Shown here in pieces: positions 1-6,420 of a stretch of DNA of 15,916 nucleotides (the stretch's first letter is position 1; each line of letters starts with the position of its first letter). The stretch comes from PALSA-505 sp036495485 (GTDB lineage: Bacteria > Actinomycetota > Actinomycetes > Streptosporangiales > Streptosporangiaceae), in contig DASXMU010000260.1 of assembly GCA_036495485.1 (NCBI GenBank), positions 1-15,916 of the forward strand, written 5' to 3'. The position numbers and the translations under genes were made by a program. The notes beneath the pieces were generated by a model that was not told the origin of the DNA, ran no database searches, and worked only from the letters and a program-made list of their open reading frames with translations.

Positions 1-899
1 AGCGAGTGGGCGGCGACGTGGTCGAGCAGGTCATCCGGCGGACCGGCCTGATCGACCCCGAGGTGCTGATCAAGCCGACCAAGGGCCAGATCGACGACCT
101 GATGGCGCTGATCCGGGACCGCACCGAGCGGGGCGACCGGGTGCTGGTGACCACGCTCACCAAGAAGATGGCCGAGGACCTCACCGACTACCTGCTCGAA
201 CTCGGCATCCGCGCCCGCTACCTGCACAGCGAGGTGGACACGCTGCGCCGGGTCGAACTGCTGCGCGAGCTGCGGGTCGGCCAGTACGACGTGCTGGTCG
301 GCATCAACCTGCTCCGGGAGGGCCTGGACCTGCCCGAGGTGTCGCTGGTGTCGATCCTGGACGCGGACAAGGAAGGCTTCCTGCGCTCGGGCACCTCACT
401 CATCCAGACCATCGGCCGGGCGGCGCGGAACGTCTCCGGCCAGGTGCACATGTACGCCGACGTGATGACCCCGTCGATGCAGCGGGCCATCGATGAGACG
501 AACCGGCGGCGGGACAAGCAGGTTGCCTACAACACCGAGCGCGGCATCGACCCTCAGCCCCTGCGCAAGCGGATCGCCGACATCCTCGACCAGCTCTTCC
601 GGGAGGACGCGGACACCGAGCAGCTCCTCGGTGGTGGCGGCCGTCAGCAGAGCCGCGGCAAGAGCCCGGTCCCCGGCCTGTCATCCCGGGCCAGGCCGCG
701 CGCCACAGACGGCGGCCAGGCCCAGGCCGGCGGCCCGCCAAGCGCGGCACGCCAGGACATCCTGGACCTCATCGGCCAGCTCACCGAGCAGATGCACACC
801 GCCGCGGCCGAGCTGCAGTTCGAGATAGCCGCCCGGCTCCGCGACGAGATCAAGGAACTCAAGCATGAGCTGCGCGGCATGCAAGCCGCCGGCGTCTGA
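1..899 (+). CDS. uvrB: UvrB, excinuclease ABC subunit B (C-terminal part, 5' end outside window)
   Basis: UvrB is the DNA-damage-verifying helicase-like subunit of nucleotide excision repair. It receives DNA from UvrA and positions UvrC for incision. The frame is open to the left edge, so the N-terminal half, including Walker A and the beta-hairpin, is missing. What remains is the second helicase lobe: the VLVTTLTKKMAEDLTDYL segment, the VGINLLREGLDLPEVSLV stretch, and motif VI QTIGRAARN. The YNTERGIDPQPLRKRI region follows. The extreme C-terminus (ILDLIGQLTEQM to LKHELRGM) is a UVR motif, a coiled-coil UvrC-binding element. Between them lies a low-complexity linker of Gly, Arg and Ala, common in actinobacterial UvrB. 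The ABM gene starts only 22 nt after the stop, so read-through transcription is possible. Family assignment is secure. Confidence 0.97.
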   Translation, partial: RVGGDVVEQVIRRTGLIDPEVLIKPTKGQIDDLMALIRDRTERGDRVLVTTLTKKMAEDLTDYLLELGIRARYLHSEVDTLRRVELLRELRVGQYDVLVGINLLREGLDLPEVSLVSILDADKEGFLRSGTSLIQTIGRAARNVSGQVHMYADVMTPSMQRAIDETNRRRDKQVAYNTERGIDPQPLRKRIADILDQLFREDADTEQLLGGGGRQQSRGKSPVPGLSSRARPRATDGGQAQAGGPPSAARQDILDLIGQLTEQMHTAAAELQFEIAARLRDEIKELKHELRGMQAAGV

Positions 900-921
900 C
901 CCCAGAGGAGACCTGCCCGGG

Positions 922-1230
922 ATGTACGGAGGGCTCGCCAGATTCGCTGTCAAACCAGGAAAACGAGACGAGTTTCTGGAGTTGCTGCGGTGGGACACCC
1001 AGGTGGCCAGGGATTGTGAACCCGGCACCTTGCGATTGGATGTGTGGGAAGTCGAAGGTGAACCTGGCGTGCTATACGTCTATGAAGTCTACAAAGACCC
1101 GGGCGCTTTCGAAGATCACACCAAGAATGGGCCAGTCAAGAAATTCAATGAGATTATGAGCAGCCTGGTCGAGGGTTGGACAATGGTCATTCCTTTCGGC
1201 GAGAGCGTCACGTCGAACCTGGACGGGTAA
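922..1230 (+). CDS. ABM-domain protein (putative quinol monooxygenase type)
   Basis: A 102-residue protein with the features of the antibiotic biosynthesis monooxygenase (ABM) fold, a small dimeric ferredoxin-like barrel. It opens GGLARFAVKPGKRDEFLELL, continues through EPGTLRLDVWEVEGEPGVLYVYEVYKDPGAFEDHTKNGPVKKF and ends in a short strand (WTMVIPFGE). The YEVYKDPGAFEDHTK block with its histidine is the usual ABM signature. Members act as cofactor-free oxygenases, aldolase-like enzymes or signal-degrading enzymes, so the substrate cannot be read from sequence. The start at 922 is chosen because GAGGAG lies at 905-910. The frame is open upstream to 865 but that part overlaps uvrB. Base composition is visibly lower in GC than the neighbours, with many A/T-ending codons (aaa, gaa, gat, att), hinting at separate acquisition. 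Confidence 0.85.
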   Translation: MYGGLARFAVKPGKRDEFLELLRWDTQVARDCEPGTLRLDVWEVEGEPGVLYVYEVYKDPGAFEDHTKNGPVKKFNEIMSSLVEGWTMVIPFGESVTSNLDG

Positions 1231-1253
1231 CCCATTCTCGTCGTTTTGCTGAG

Positions 1254-1326
1254 GCCTCGGCTGGCCGGCCGAGGCGCCGGGCTGACCGGCCCGGCGCCCG
1301 GCCGGAGCGGCCCGGGGTTCGGGCCG
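1254..1326. terminator. Cluster of three GC-rich hairpins between convergent genes
   Basis: Three successive perfect stem-loops fill the gap between the ABM gene and the converging small peptide gene: 1254-1261 with 1268-1275 (8 bp, GCCTCGGC), 1275-1282 with 1289-1296 (8 bp, CGCCGGGC), and 1308-1314 with 1320-1326 (7 bp, CGGCCCG). No U-tract follows, which is usual for high-GC actinobacteria. The position between two 3' ends suggests a bidirectional terminator; that role is inferred. Confidence 0.6.
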
Positions 1327-1351
1327 GGCATCAGGCGCTGGCTTCACCGGA

Positions 1352-1486
1352 TCAGAAACGCGCCGGGGTGTCCCGCAGGCTGCTCACCCGGGTCTGGGCG
1401 TAGTTGCAGTCGGCGACAATAGCGGCGGCGCGCCGGCCGATGCGGCTCAGGAGACCTCGCACACCCTGCGTCATGTCGTGATTCAT
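1352..1486 (-). CDS. Small hypothetical protein, 44 residues
   Basis: A short gene supported by a near-perfect ribosome binding site (GAGGAGG, complement of 1491-1497) four bases before an ATG at 1486. The product begins MNHDMTQGVRGLLSRIGRR, continues AAAIVADCNYAQTRVSSL and ends RDTPARF. It is basic and amphipathic in its first half, with one cysteine (C27). It has no signal peptide or clear membrane segment. It brings to mind small actinobacterial hypothetical proteins with a (R)AAAIVAxxNYAQxR core, which as I recall usually continue past a PDRY-like motif; this one stops right there. That resemblance is from memory and unverified. It converges on the ABM gene across a hairpin cluster. The 229 bp upstream (1487-1715) carry no other gene I can support and must hold its promoter. 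Function unknown. Confidence 0.6.
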   Translation of the reverse strand: MNHDMTQGVRGLLSRIGRRAAAIVADCNYAQTRVSSLRDTPARF

Positions 1487-1715
1487 CGTTCCTCCTCGGT
1501 TTCCGGTCCTCTTTTCTCCGGTCACTATCGAGTGTCACCGTAAGGTCCTCCCTGGCGCATTGGAGGAAATCCCTAGTTCGTTCGCCGGGAGAGGTCTTAG
1601 GCAGCCCCGAAACCGGCTTACCCGCACCTAGCACGCCTCAGCACAGGACTTGGTCGATGCCAGCAGGCTGAGCCCGCAGGCCGAGGCGGTGCTGCCGTTG
1701 GATCAGGTGAGTGGG

Positions 1716-2237
1716 CTAGTCGCCGGTTGTCCCGTCGATTTGCTCGCGGAGGATGTCGGCGTGGCCGTTGTGGCGGGCATACTCCTCGATCATGTGGATG
1801 TAGACCCAGCGCAGGTCGATGACCTCGCCGTCGGGGTGCTTGAACGTCTCGTCGAGCGAGTGCCCCCCGGCCGCCTGCCGGGCCAGCTCACACTCCCGGC
1901 CGAACGTGGCGAAGTCCTCTTCGGCACCGCTCGCCTGGGCGAAGCCGAAGTCGCCGTCCGGCTGCTCGAGGGAGCTATACAGCCAATCCAGGTCAGTCCG
2001 ACCACTGAACCGGCGCCTGAACCAGGCACGTTCCACTGCCGCCATGTGCCGCACGAGCCCGAGCAGCGACATCGATGACGGCGCGACGGCCCGCCTCGCT
2101 AGCTGTTCACCGGTCAGCCCCTGGCATTTGAACAGCAGCGTCTGCCGGTGGAAGTCGAGCCAGGCGTCCAGTGCGGCCCGTTCGGGCGCGACGATAGGTG
2201 CACGGGTGCGCGGCACTTCAGGTGCGATCCATGTCAT
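1716..2237 (-). CDS. DinB-superfamily protein, DUF664 type (copy 1)
   Basis: A 173-residue DUF664 protein of the DinB/YfiT four-helix-bundle superfamily, whose actinobacterial members are often mycothiol- or other thiol-dependent transferases. The family's three-histidine metal site is visible: H64 in LGLVRHMAAVERAW, and H156 and H159 in ARHNGHADILREQIDG. The KCQGLTGEQLA segment is also typical. I chose the start MTWIAPEVPRT at 2237 because the paralogue at 5780-6304 begins with the same MTW(I/T)AP(E/D)VPRT and the two diverge upstream. Neither copy has a clear Shine-Dalgarno sequence. An in-frame ATG ten codons upstream is an alternative. The gene is divergent from the membrane-protein operon at 2536, with a 20-bp tandem repeat between them. 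Substrate unknown. Confidence 0.88.
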   Translation of the reverse strand: MTWIAPEVPRTRAPIVAPERAALDAWLDFHRQTLLFKCQGLTGEQLARRAVAPSSMSLLGLVRHMAAVERAWFRRRFSGRTDLDWLYSSLEQPDGDFGFAQASGAEEDFATFGRECELARQAAGGHSLDETFKHPDGEVIDLRWVYIHMIEEYARHNGHADILREQIDGTTGD

Positions 2238-2280
2238 CGCGCCATGGTGCGGGAGCCAGCCAGGCATCCGCAACGTTATT

Positions 2281-2380
2281 CCGCCGTCGCAGCCCGTACC
2301 CGCGTCGCCCCGGCCTGCACCGTGTCGCCCCGGCCTGCACCGTGTCGCCCCGGCCTGCACCGCGTCGCCACAGCCCGCAC
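2281..2380. repeat. 20-bp tandem repeat, about five units
   Basis: Units 2301-2320, 2321-2340, 2341-2360 and 2361-2380 share the form CGYGTCGCCCCGGCCTGCAC. The two central units are identical, the first differs by one base, and the last is degenerate. 2281-2300 looks like a fifth, more decayed unit. The 20-bp period is not a multiple of three, and the array sits between two divergent genes, so it is noncoding. It lies just upstream of the promoter element at 2389. Confidence 0.85.
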
Positions 2381-2388
2381 TCACGTCC

Positions 2389-2422
2389 TTGCACCAATAA
2401 GTTTGCTGTGCAAAGGTATTGG
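2389..2422 (+). promoter_or_regulatory. Shared promoter/operator element, copy 1
   Basis: A 34-bp stretch that aligns without gaps to 3837-3870. It starts with a TTGCAC box (-35-like) and contains the palindrome TTTGCTGTGCAAA (2402-2414, arms TTTGC and GCAAA). It ends in G-TATTGG. It lies about 115 bp upstream of the membrane-protein start. The best explanation is an operator over the operon promoter, bound by the winged-helix regulator that the operon encodes. That is inference from palindrome, position and duplication. Confidence 0.65.
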
Positions 2423-2508
2423 CCAAGTCATCCGGCTTGGCTAGGTGATCTGGATTGGCCAGGTCACCCAGATTGGCCAGGTGACCCAGATTGGCTAGGT
2501 CATCTGGG
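2419..2508. repeat. 18-bp tandem repeat in the operon leader, five units
   Basis: Five consecutive 18-bp units at 2419, 2437, 2455, 2473 and 2491, of the form TTGGCYAGGTSAYCYRGA. The first unit is more diverged and overlaps the 3' end of the operator element. The units alternate GGTGATC, GGTCACC, GGTGACC and GGTCATC. As a result GGTCACC (2462-2468) can pair perfectly with GGTGACC (2480-2486) in the transcript. The array ends 27 bp before the ATG at 2536, so it lies in the untranslated leader. Confidence 0.85.
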
Positions 2509-2535
2509 GACGGCAGGAGTTGGCAGGAGGCGGTG

Positions 2536-3291
2536 ATGGGGGAGCGTACCCGCGGGCCGGGCAGCGGTGAGTGGCTGGCCAGCCAGGCCGAACTGCTGGG
2601 CGCGATGAAGGTGCTGCGCCATCAGGCCAGGGCCGTCCGCCATGGGTACTGGTTCCCGCTGGTGTTGTTCGGCGTGCTGACCTGCGCCTCCATTCCCTTC
2701 TACGTCCAAGCCGCTCCCCCCGCCAGGGCTGGCGACTTCACGATCCAGAGTGCCGGGCCGAGTTCCCCATTCCTCGGTGGTTACCCCGGTCTCACCGGCG
2801 GTGACCTGGCGTCCTACTGGATGGCCGCGCTGTTGGGCGGGTTGCTGCTGACCCAAGTCTGGTACTGGTGGCACGCGCGGCGGGTCGGACTGGTGACCCG
2901 GGCCTGGACTTACTTCGTCACCATGGTGGTGCTCACGGTGGCGGCCATTGTGATCCCGCCGCTGTCGCGGTCGCCCGGCACAGGGTGGCTGACCGCGGTA
3001 CAGCCGGGCGATCTGGTGATCCGCGGTACGTTCCCGTTCGTCATTATCGCGGCCAGCCTGCTCGCGCTCGCCTGGGCGGAGCGGAGCGTGGCCCTGGCTA
3101 TCACGGCCGTGCTCTACGCCGGAGCCGCCCTGCTGGCCAGCTTCTATGACATCGTGAACGTCATGGCCCGGCTCGGCTGGAGTCTCCCACCGGCCGATCA
3201 GTCCGTGCCCAACGTGCTGCTCCCCGCCTTGGTGCTCGTCACCGGCGCGGCAGCCGCCTTCGCCGTGCGCCAGCACGGGAGCGCCGCATGA
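2536..3291 (+). CDS. Polytopic membrane protein, partner of the winged-helix regulator
   Basis: A 251-residue integral membrane protein with about six hydrophobic segments, near residues 39-58, 94-111, 124-142, 165-180, 184-203 and 227-245. A soluble N-terminus of about 38 residues precedes a basic stretch (RHQARAVRHGYW) at the first helix. The loop after helix 1 is long and Gly/Pro/Ser rich. I recognise no enzymatic motif. The start at 2536 follows AGGAGG (2525-2530) by five bases; the frame is open to 2491 but that part belongs to the repeat array. The stop codon overlaps the regulator's ATG (ATGA, 3288-3291), implying translational coupling. Small membrane protein plus HTH_34-type regulator is, to my knowledge, a recurring actinobacterial pair, so a sensing or stress-output role is plausible but unproven. 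Confidence 0.85.
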   Translation: MGERTRGPGSGEWLASQAELLGAMKVLRHQARAVRHGYWFPLVLFGVLTCASIPFYVQAAPPARAGDFTIQSAGPSSPFLGGYPGLTGGDLASYWMAALLGGLLLTQVWYWWHARRVGLVTRAWTYFVTMVVLTVAAIVIPPLSRSPGTGWLTAVQPGDLVIRGTFPFVIIAASLLALAWAERSVALAITAVLYAGAALLASFYDIVNVMARLGWSLPPADQSVPNVLLPALVLVTGAAAAFAVRQHGSAA

Positions 3292-3752
3292 CCGGCGCCA
3301 GGGACGCGCCACCGACCGTGGCCGGGGACGCGCCATCCACCGTGGCCGGGGACGCGCCATCCACCGTGGCCGGGGACGCGCCACCGACCGTGGCGGTGAA
3401 TGCGCTACCAGCGGGGGGCGCGCCGGCAGTGGCCGCCGGCCGGCACCCGACCAACACCCTCAACGAGACCGTGCATCAGCGGCACCGGCTTGGCATTCTT
3501 ACCATCGCCGCCGAGGCTAAGCGAGCCGAGTTCGGCTACCTGCGCGAGGCCCTCGGCCTGACCGCCGGCAACCTGTCGAGGCACCTGACCGTGCTGGAGG
3601 AAGCTGGCATGATCACGGTGGAGAAGGGCTACGCTGGCCGCCGCCCGCGCACCTGGGTGCGCATCACCGGCCACGGCCGCGAAGCCCTCGCGGCCGAGTT
3701 GTCCGCCCTCACCGAGTTGGTCCGCCGTCACCACGAGACCTCCGGCCCCTGA
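3288..3752 (+). CDS. Winged-helix transcriptional regulator (MarR/HTH_34-like) with repeat-bearing N-terminus
   Basis: A 154-residue DNA-binding protein. Residues about 58-150 form one winged helix-turn-helix: LNETVHQRHRLGIL opens the domain, LTAGNLSRHLTVLEEAG (91-107) holds the recognition helix, and GYAGRRPRTWVRIT (114-127) is the wing. This fits the HTH_34 group of one-domain regulators with no ligand domain. Residues 1-57 are unusual: four tandem DAP(P/S)TVA(G/V) units followed by an Ala/Pro-rich linker. The start at 3288 overlaps the upstream stop (ATGA). An in-frame GTG at 3471 would give only the core domain. Likely targets are the matching elements at 2389-2422 and 3837-3870, making it an autoregulator that also controls the secreted protein; this is inferred. 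Confidence 0.88.
   Translation: MTGARDAPPTVAGDAPSTVAGDAPSTVAGDAPPTVAVNALPAGGAPAVAAGRHPTNTLNETVHQRHRLGILTIAAEAKRAEFGYLREALGLTAGNLSRHLTVLEEAGMITVEKGYAGRRPRTWVRITGHGREALAAELSALTELVRRHHETSGP
3303..3398. repeat. 24-bp in-frame tandem repeat, four units
   Basis: Four 24-bp units at 3303, 3327, 3351 and 3375, of the form GACGCGCCAYCSACCGTGGC plus four bases (CGGG, or GGTG in the last). Each encodes DAP(P/S)TVAG, with the last ending in V. The length is a multiple of three, so copy-number change would lengthen or shorten the regulator's N-terminal tail without a frameshift. Confidence 0.9.
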
Positions 3753-3836
3753 CACTCTGCCAACATCATGGCTCTGCCAGCCACCAGCCACCAACCACTT
3801 CGGCAACACAAAGCTCAACCAATCCCAATTTTTCGC

Positions 3837-3870
3837 TTGACACAACTAGTTTGTATTGCAAAGCTATTGG
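3837..3870 (+). promoter_or_regulatory. Shared promoter/operator element, copy 2
   Basis: This element matches 2389-2422 position by position. It begins with a consensus TTGACA (-35), runs through CAACTAGTTTG and the near-palindrome TTTGTATTGCAAA (3850-3862), and ends AAAGCTATTGG. It sits 28 bp before the ATG of the secreted-protein gene, so it is almost certainly that gene's promoter region. The regulator gene ends 84 bp upstream. No good TATAAT box sits 17 bp after TTGACA; GATAAA just downstream is a possible -10. Binding by the upstream regulator is inferred. Confidence 0.7.
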
Positions 3871-3898
3871 GATAAAACGAGCCGCTGCAGGAGCCTCC

Positions 3899-5767
3899 AT
3901 GCGCCGCCACTTGCGAAACCGGGCCGTTCTCCCGCTGACCCTTGCCGTAGCCGCCGCGACCCTCACCGCCGCCACTGGCACCGCAGCCTTCGCCCATGCC
4001 TCGGTCGCCGCGCGCTCCCAGGCAGCAAGCGTCCAGGGAAGCCGCGCCCTCACGAGGTTCACCCTGGGTGATCGCACCTACACCGCGCCCGCCACTGCCC
4101 TGCCCGCGCCCCCCAGAACACCGGTAGCCACGGGCAGCAAAGCCACGCAACAGCTCACGATCACCGCGGCCAGCCTCTCCGGCGAGCCGGACACCGGAGG
4201 CAGCGTCTTCGTCTACAACGTGGATAACAGCAACCTGTTCGCCAGCGGGGGAGCCTTCAGCCACGGGGTGGCCAAGTTCAGCGTCCCGGTCGGTCACTAC
4301 TGGGCGGTCGGGATCTTCATGCAAAGCTCCGGTCACCAGATGACCGAGCAGCGGGTGGTGGTTCTGCCCCAGTTCACCGTCGCCGGGAAAACGAAAGTTC
4401 ACATTGCCGAGCGCGCTGCCAGCAGCGAGGTGACAGCGACGACGCCACGGCCTTCAGCCGCCGAGACCAGCACCTTCGAGATCCGCCGCCCCAGCGTCAC
4501 CGGGCCGGTGCAGTACTGGGAGTTCAACGACACCGGCATCTCGCTCTGGGTCAGCCCCACGGCCACCCGGCCCACGGTCGGGAAGTTGCAGACGTTCACC
4601 AACCAGCAGCTCGTCTCACCCAACGGCACCGCTGGCGTCCCCTACGAGTATGACCTGGCCTACCAGGGGCCCAATGGCGTCATCCCCGGCCAGCACCACG
4701 TGGTCACCAGCGCGAGCCTCGCCACCGTGGACGCCACCTACATCCAGGACGTGCCCACGGCCGGGAGCGAGACCCGGTTTGGCCTGTTCCACGATCAGCT
4801 CCGCGATCTCGTGCTGGAAGCCGACAACAGGTTCAGCCTGCCCCGGCACCAGATCGAGTACATGCTGGGCAACCCGCGGATTTTCTGGTTCGCCAGCGTC
4901 ATCCAGTGCTATCCGTCCAAGCCCTGCCCGGGCGGCCAGAACGACGCCGTGCGCTCGTTCCGCGCGGGCGAGCACCTGACCGGGAAATGGAACGCCTACC
5001 CGCTGCACCCCGGCGCGAACGTTAACCTGCTCGGCCCGGCCAGCCCCCAGCCCACCATGCCCTCGGCGAGCCGCGCCGGAAACCTGCTGACCCTCGACGT
5101 GACCCCATTCAGCGACAGCCAGCCCGGCCACACCGGCGAGGGGTTCTCCTCCGGTACCTACCAGGTGGACGCCAATGGCGTCCAGGTCGCTGCCGGTAAC
5201 GCGGCCAAGGCCGCCAAGGGTGCCCCGGACCTGCATCTGCGGGTCAAGCTGAAGCCCGGCCCGGCCACCGTCCGCTTCACGCTCAACGTTTCCCGCGCAG
5301 GCAAGGCCTACCCACTGTCCCCGCAGACCCGGACCGTATGGACCTGGCGCTCGGTGCCCAGTTCCCGCGTGACCCTGCCGCCCGGCTGGGTGTGCGCACC
5401 AGCCCAGCCAGGCGGCCCCCCGGGCACGCGCCACTGCGCGGTACAGCCGATGATGACCCTCGGCTACCAGGTTGCCCGCATGACTCCGGACGGCTCGGTC
5501 CCTTCGGGCGCGCAGACCATCACCATCACGGCAGGCCACCTGCAGCTCACCCACCCGTCACCGATCGTCCGGCTGCGGGCCTGGGTCTCGTTCGATGGCG
5601 GCAAGACCTGGCGCCTCGCCACGGTTACCCGCCATGCCCAGAGCGAGTTCACCGCCACCTTCACCGCCCAGGCCGGCACGTACCCGGCCCTGCGGGTTCA
5701 GGCCACCGGCACGTCCGGCGGTTCCATCACCGAGACAATCGCCCGCGCCTACCGGGTCGGCACCTGA
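3899..5767 (+). CDS. Secreted hypothetical protein, 622 residues
   Basis: A large exported protein. Residues 1-33 are a classical signal peptide: basic MRRHLRNR, hydrophobic core LPLTLAVAAATLTAATGTAAFA, and a likely cleavage near AFAHA. The mature part is rich in Thr, Ser, Gly and Pro with alternating hydrophobic strands, suggesting beta domains. Recognisable points are a C-YPSKP-C pair, a WTWRSVPSS segment after which an apparent separate C-terminal domain begins, and FDGGKTWR (565-572), an Asp-box-like motif of beta-propeller or sandwich proteins. I see no catalytic signature and cannot name a family; similar regions occur, as I recall, in secreted actinobacterial proteins near S8 peptidases. 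The start at 3899 follows AGGAG (3889-3893). The gene has its own copy of the promoter element and ends 12 bp from the converging DUF664 copy 2. Confidence 0.85.
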   Translation: MRRHLRNRAVLPLTLAVAAATLTAATGTAAFAHASVAARSQAASVQGSRALTRFTLGDRTYTAPATALPAPPRTPVATGSKATQQLTITAASLSGEPDTGGSVFVYNVDNSNLFASGGAFSHGVAKFSVPVGHYWAVGIFMQSSGHQMTEQRVVVLPQFTVAGKTKVHIAERAASSEVTATTPRPSAAETSTFEIRRPSVTGPVQYWEFNDTGISLWVSPTATRPTVGKLQTFTNQQLVSPNGTAGVPYEYDLAYQGPNGVIPGQHHVVTSASLATVDATYIQDVPTAGSETRFGLFHDQLRDLVLEADNRFSLPRHQIEYMLGNPRIFWFASVIQCYPSKPCPGGQNDAVRSFRAGEHLTGKWNAYPLHPGANVNLLGPASPQPTMPSASRAGNLLTLDVTPFSDSQPGHTGEGFSSGTYQVDANGVQVAAGNAAKAAKGAPDLHLRVKLKPGPATVRFTLNVSRAGKAYPLSPQTRTVWTWRSVPSSRVTLPPGWVCAPAQPGGPPGTRHCAVQPMMTLGYQVARMTPDGSVPSGAQTITITAGHLQLTHPSPIVRLRAWVSFDGGKTWRLATVTRHAQSEFTATFTAQAGTYPALRVQATGTSGGSITETIARAYRVGT

Positions 5768-5779
5768 CCGGAAGAACAG

Positions 5780-6304
5780 CTAGTCACCGGTGGCACCGTC
5801 GATTTGCTCGCGGAGGATGTCGGCGTGGCCGTTGTGGCGGGCGTATTCCTCGATCATGTGGATGTAGACCCAGCGCAGGTCGAAGGCCCTGTCCGCCCGC
5901 CCGTGCTTGAACGTTTCGTCGAGCGAGCGGCCCGCGGCCGTCTGGCGGGCCAGCTCGCACTCCTCGATGAAGGTCGCGAGATCGGTCTCGGCCCTATCGG
6001 CCTTGGCGAAGTCGAAGTCACCGTCGGGGTGCTCGTCGGTGCAGTACAGATCACCCACGTCGGCCAGGCCGGCGAAGTTCCGCCTGAACCACCAGCGTTC
6101 CACCTCGGCCATGTGCCTGGCCAGGCCGAGCAGGGTCAGCGCGGAGGGAGGGATGGCCGTGCTGGCCAGTTGCTCGCCGGTCAGGCCCTGGCATTTGAAC
6201 AGCAGCGTCTCGCGGTGGTAGTCCAGCCACGTCTCCAGGGCTTCCCGTTCGCCTGCCACCGTCGGCGGCTCGGTGCGCGGCACATCAGGTGCGGTCCATG
6301 TCAT
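5780..6304 (-). CDS. DinB-superfamily protein, DUF664 type (copy 2)
   Basis: A 174-residue paralogue of the protein at 1716-2237, colinear along its whole length. Both share MTW.AP.VPRT, the FKCQGLTGEQLA segment, H64 in LGLARHMAEVERWW, and the C-terminal HNGHADILREQIDG with H157 and H160, so the DinB three-histidine metal site is intact. The family are thiol-dependent transferases or uncharacterised metal-binding proteins. The start at 6304 is set by alignment with copy 1; the frame continues 18 codons upstream to an ATG at 6358. The two genes are nearly identical at their 3' ends (including 46 identical bases from 5799) and diverge more in the middle, where residues 76-100 and 135-145 differ. 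The gene converges on the secreted-protein gene. The 116 bp between it and the lipoprotein gene are GC-rich and hold nothing I recognise. Confidence 0.88.
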   Translation of the reverse strand: MTWTAPDVPRTEPPTVAGEREALETWLDYHRETLLFKCQGLTGEQLASTAIPPSALTLLGLARHMAEVERWWFRRNFAGLADVGDLYCTDEHPDGDFDFAKADRAETDLATFIEECELARQTAAGRSLDETFKHGRADRAFDLRWVYIHMIEEYARHNGHADILREQIDGATGD

Positions 6305-6420
6305 CGGGCCATCGTGCTGCACCCCCCGGAACGCTGGCAACATCATTTCCGCCTCCACCGCCTGCCCCCGGCCACCTGCCCCGGCTGCGGCCGCGCGGCC
6401 GCCCCCCGCGCCGCCAGCGG

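Noticed and set aside
1344..1634. 96-residue minus-strand frame over the small peptide gene
   Set aside because: No ribosome binding site, Arg/Pro-rich shadow composition, and it conflicts with the better-supported 44-residue gene in another frame.
1650..2444. Several long plus-strand frames opposite DUF664 copy 1 and over the repeats
   Set aside because: They are antisense shadows of a recognised protein or simple translations of the tandem repeat.
2419..2508. 18-bp repeats as a CRISPR array
   Set aside because: Units follow each other directly without spacers, and there are no cas genes.
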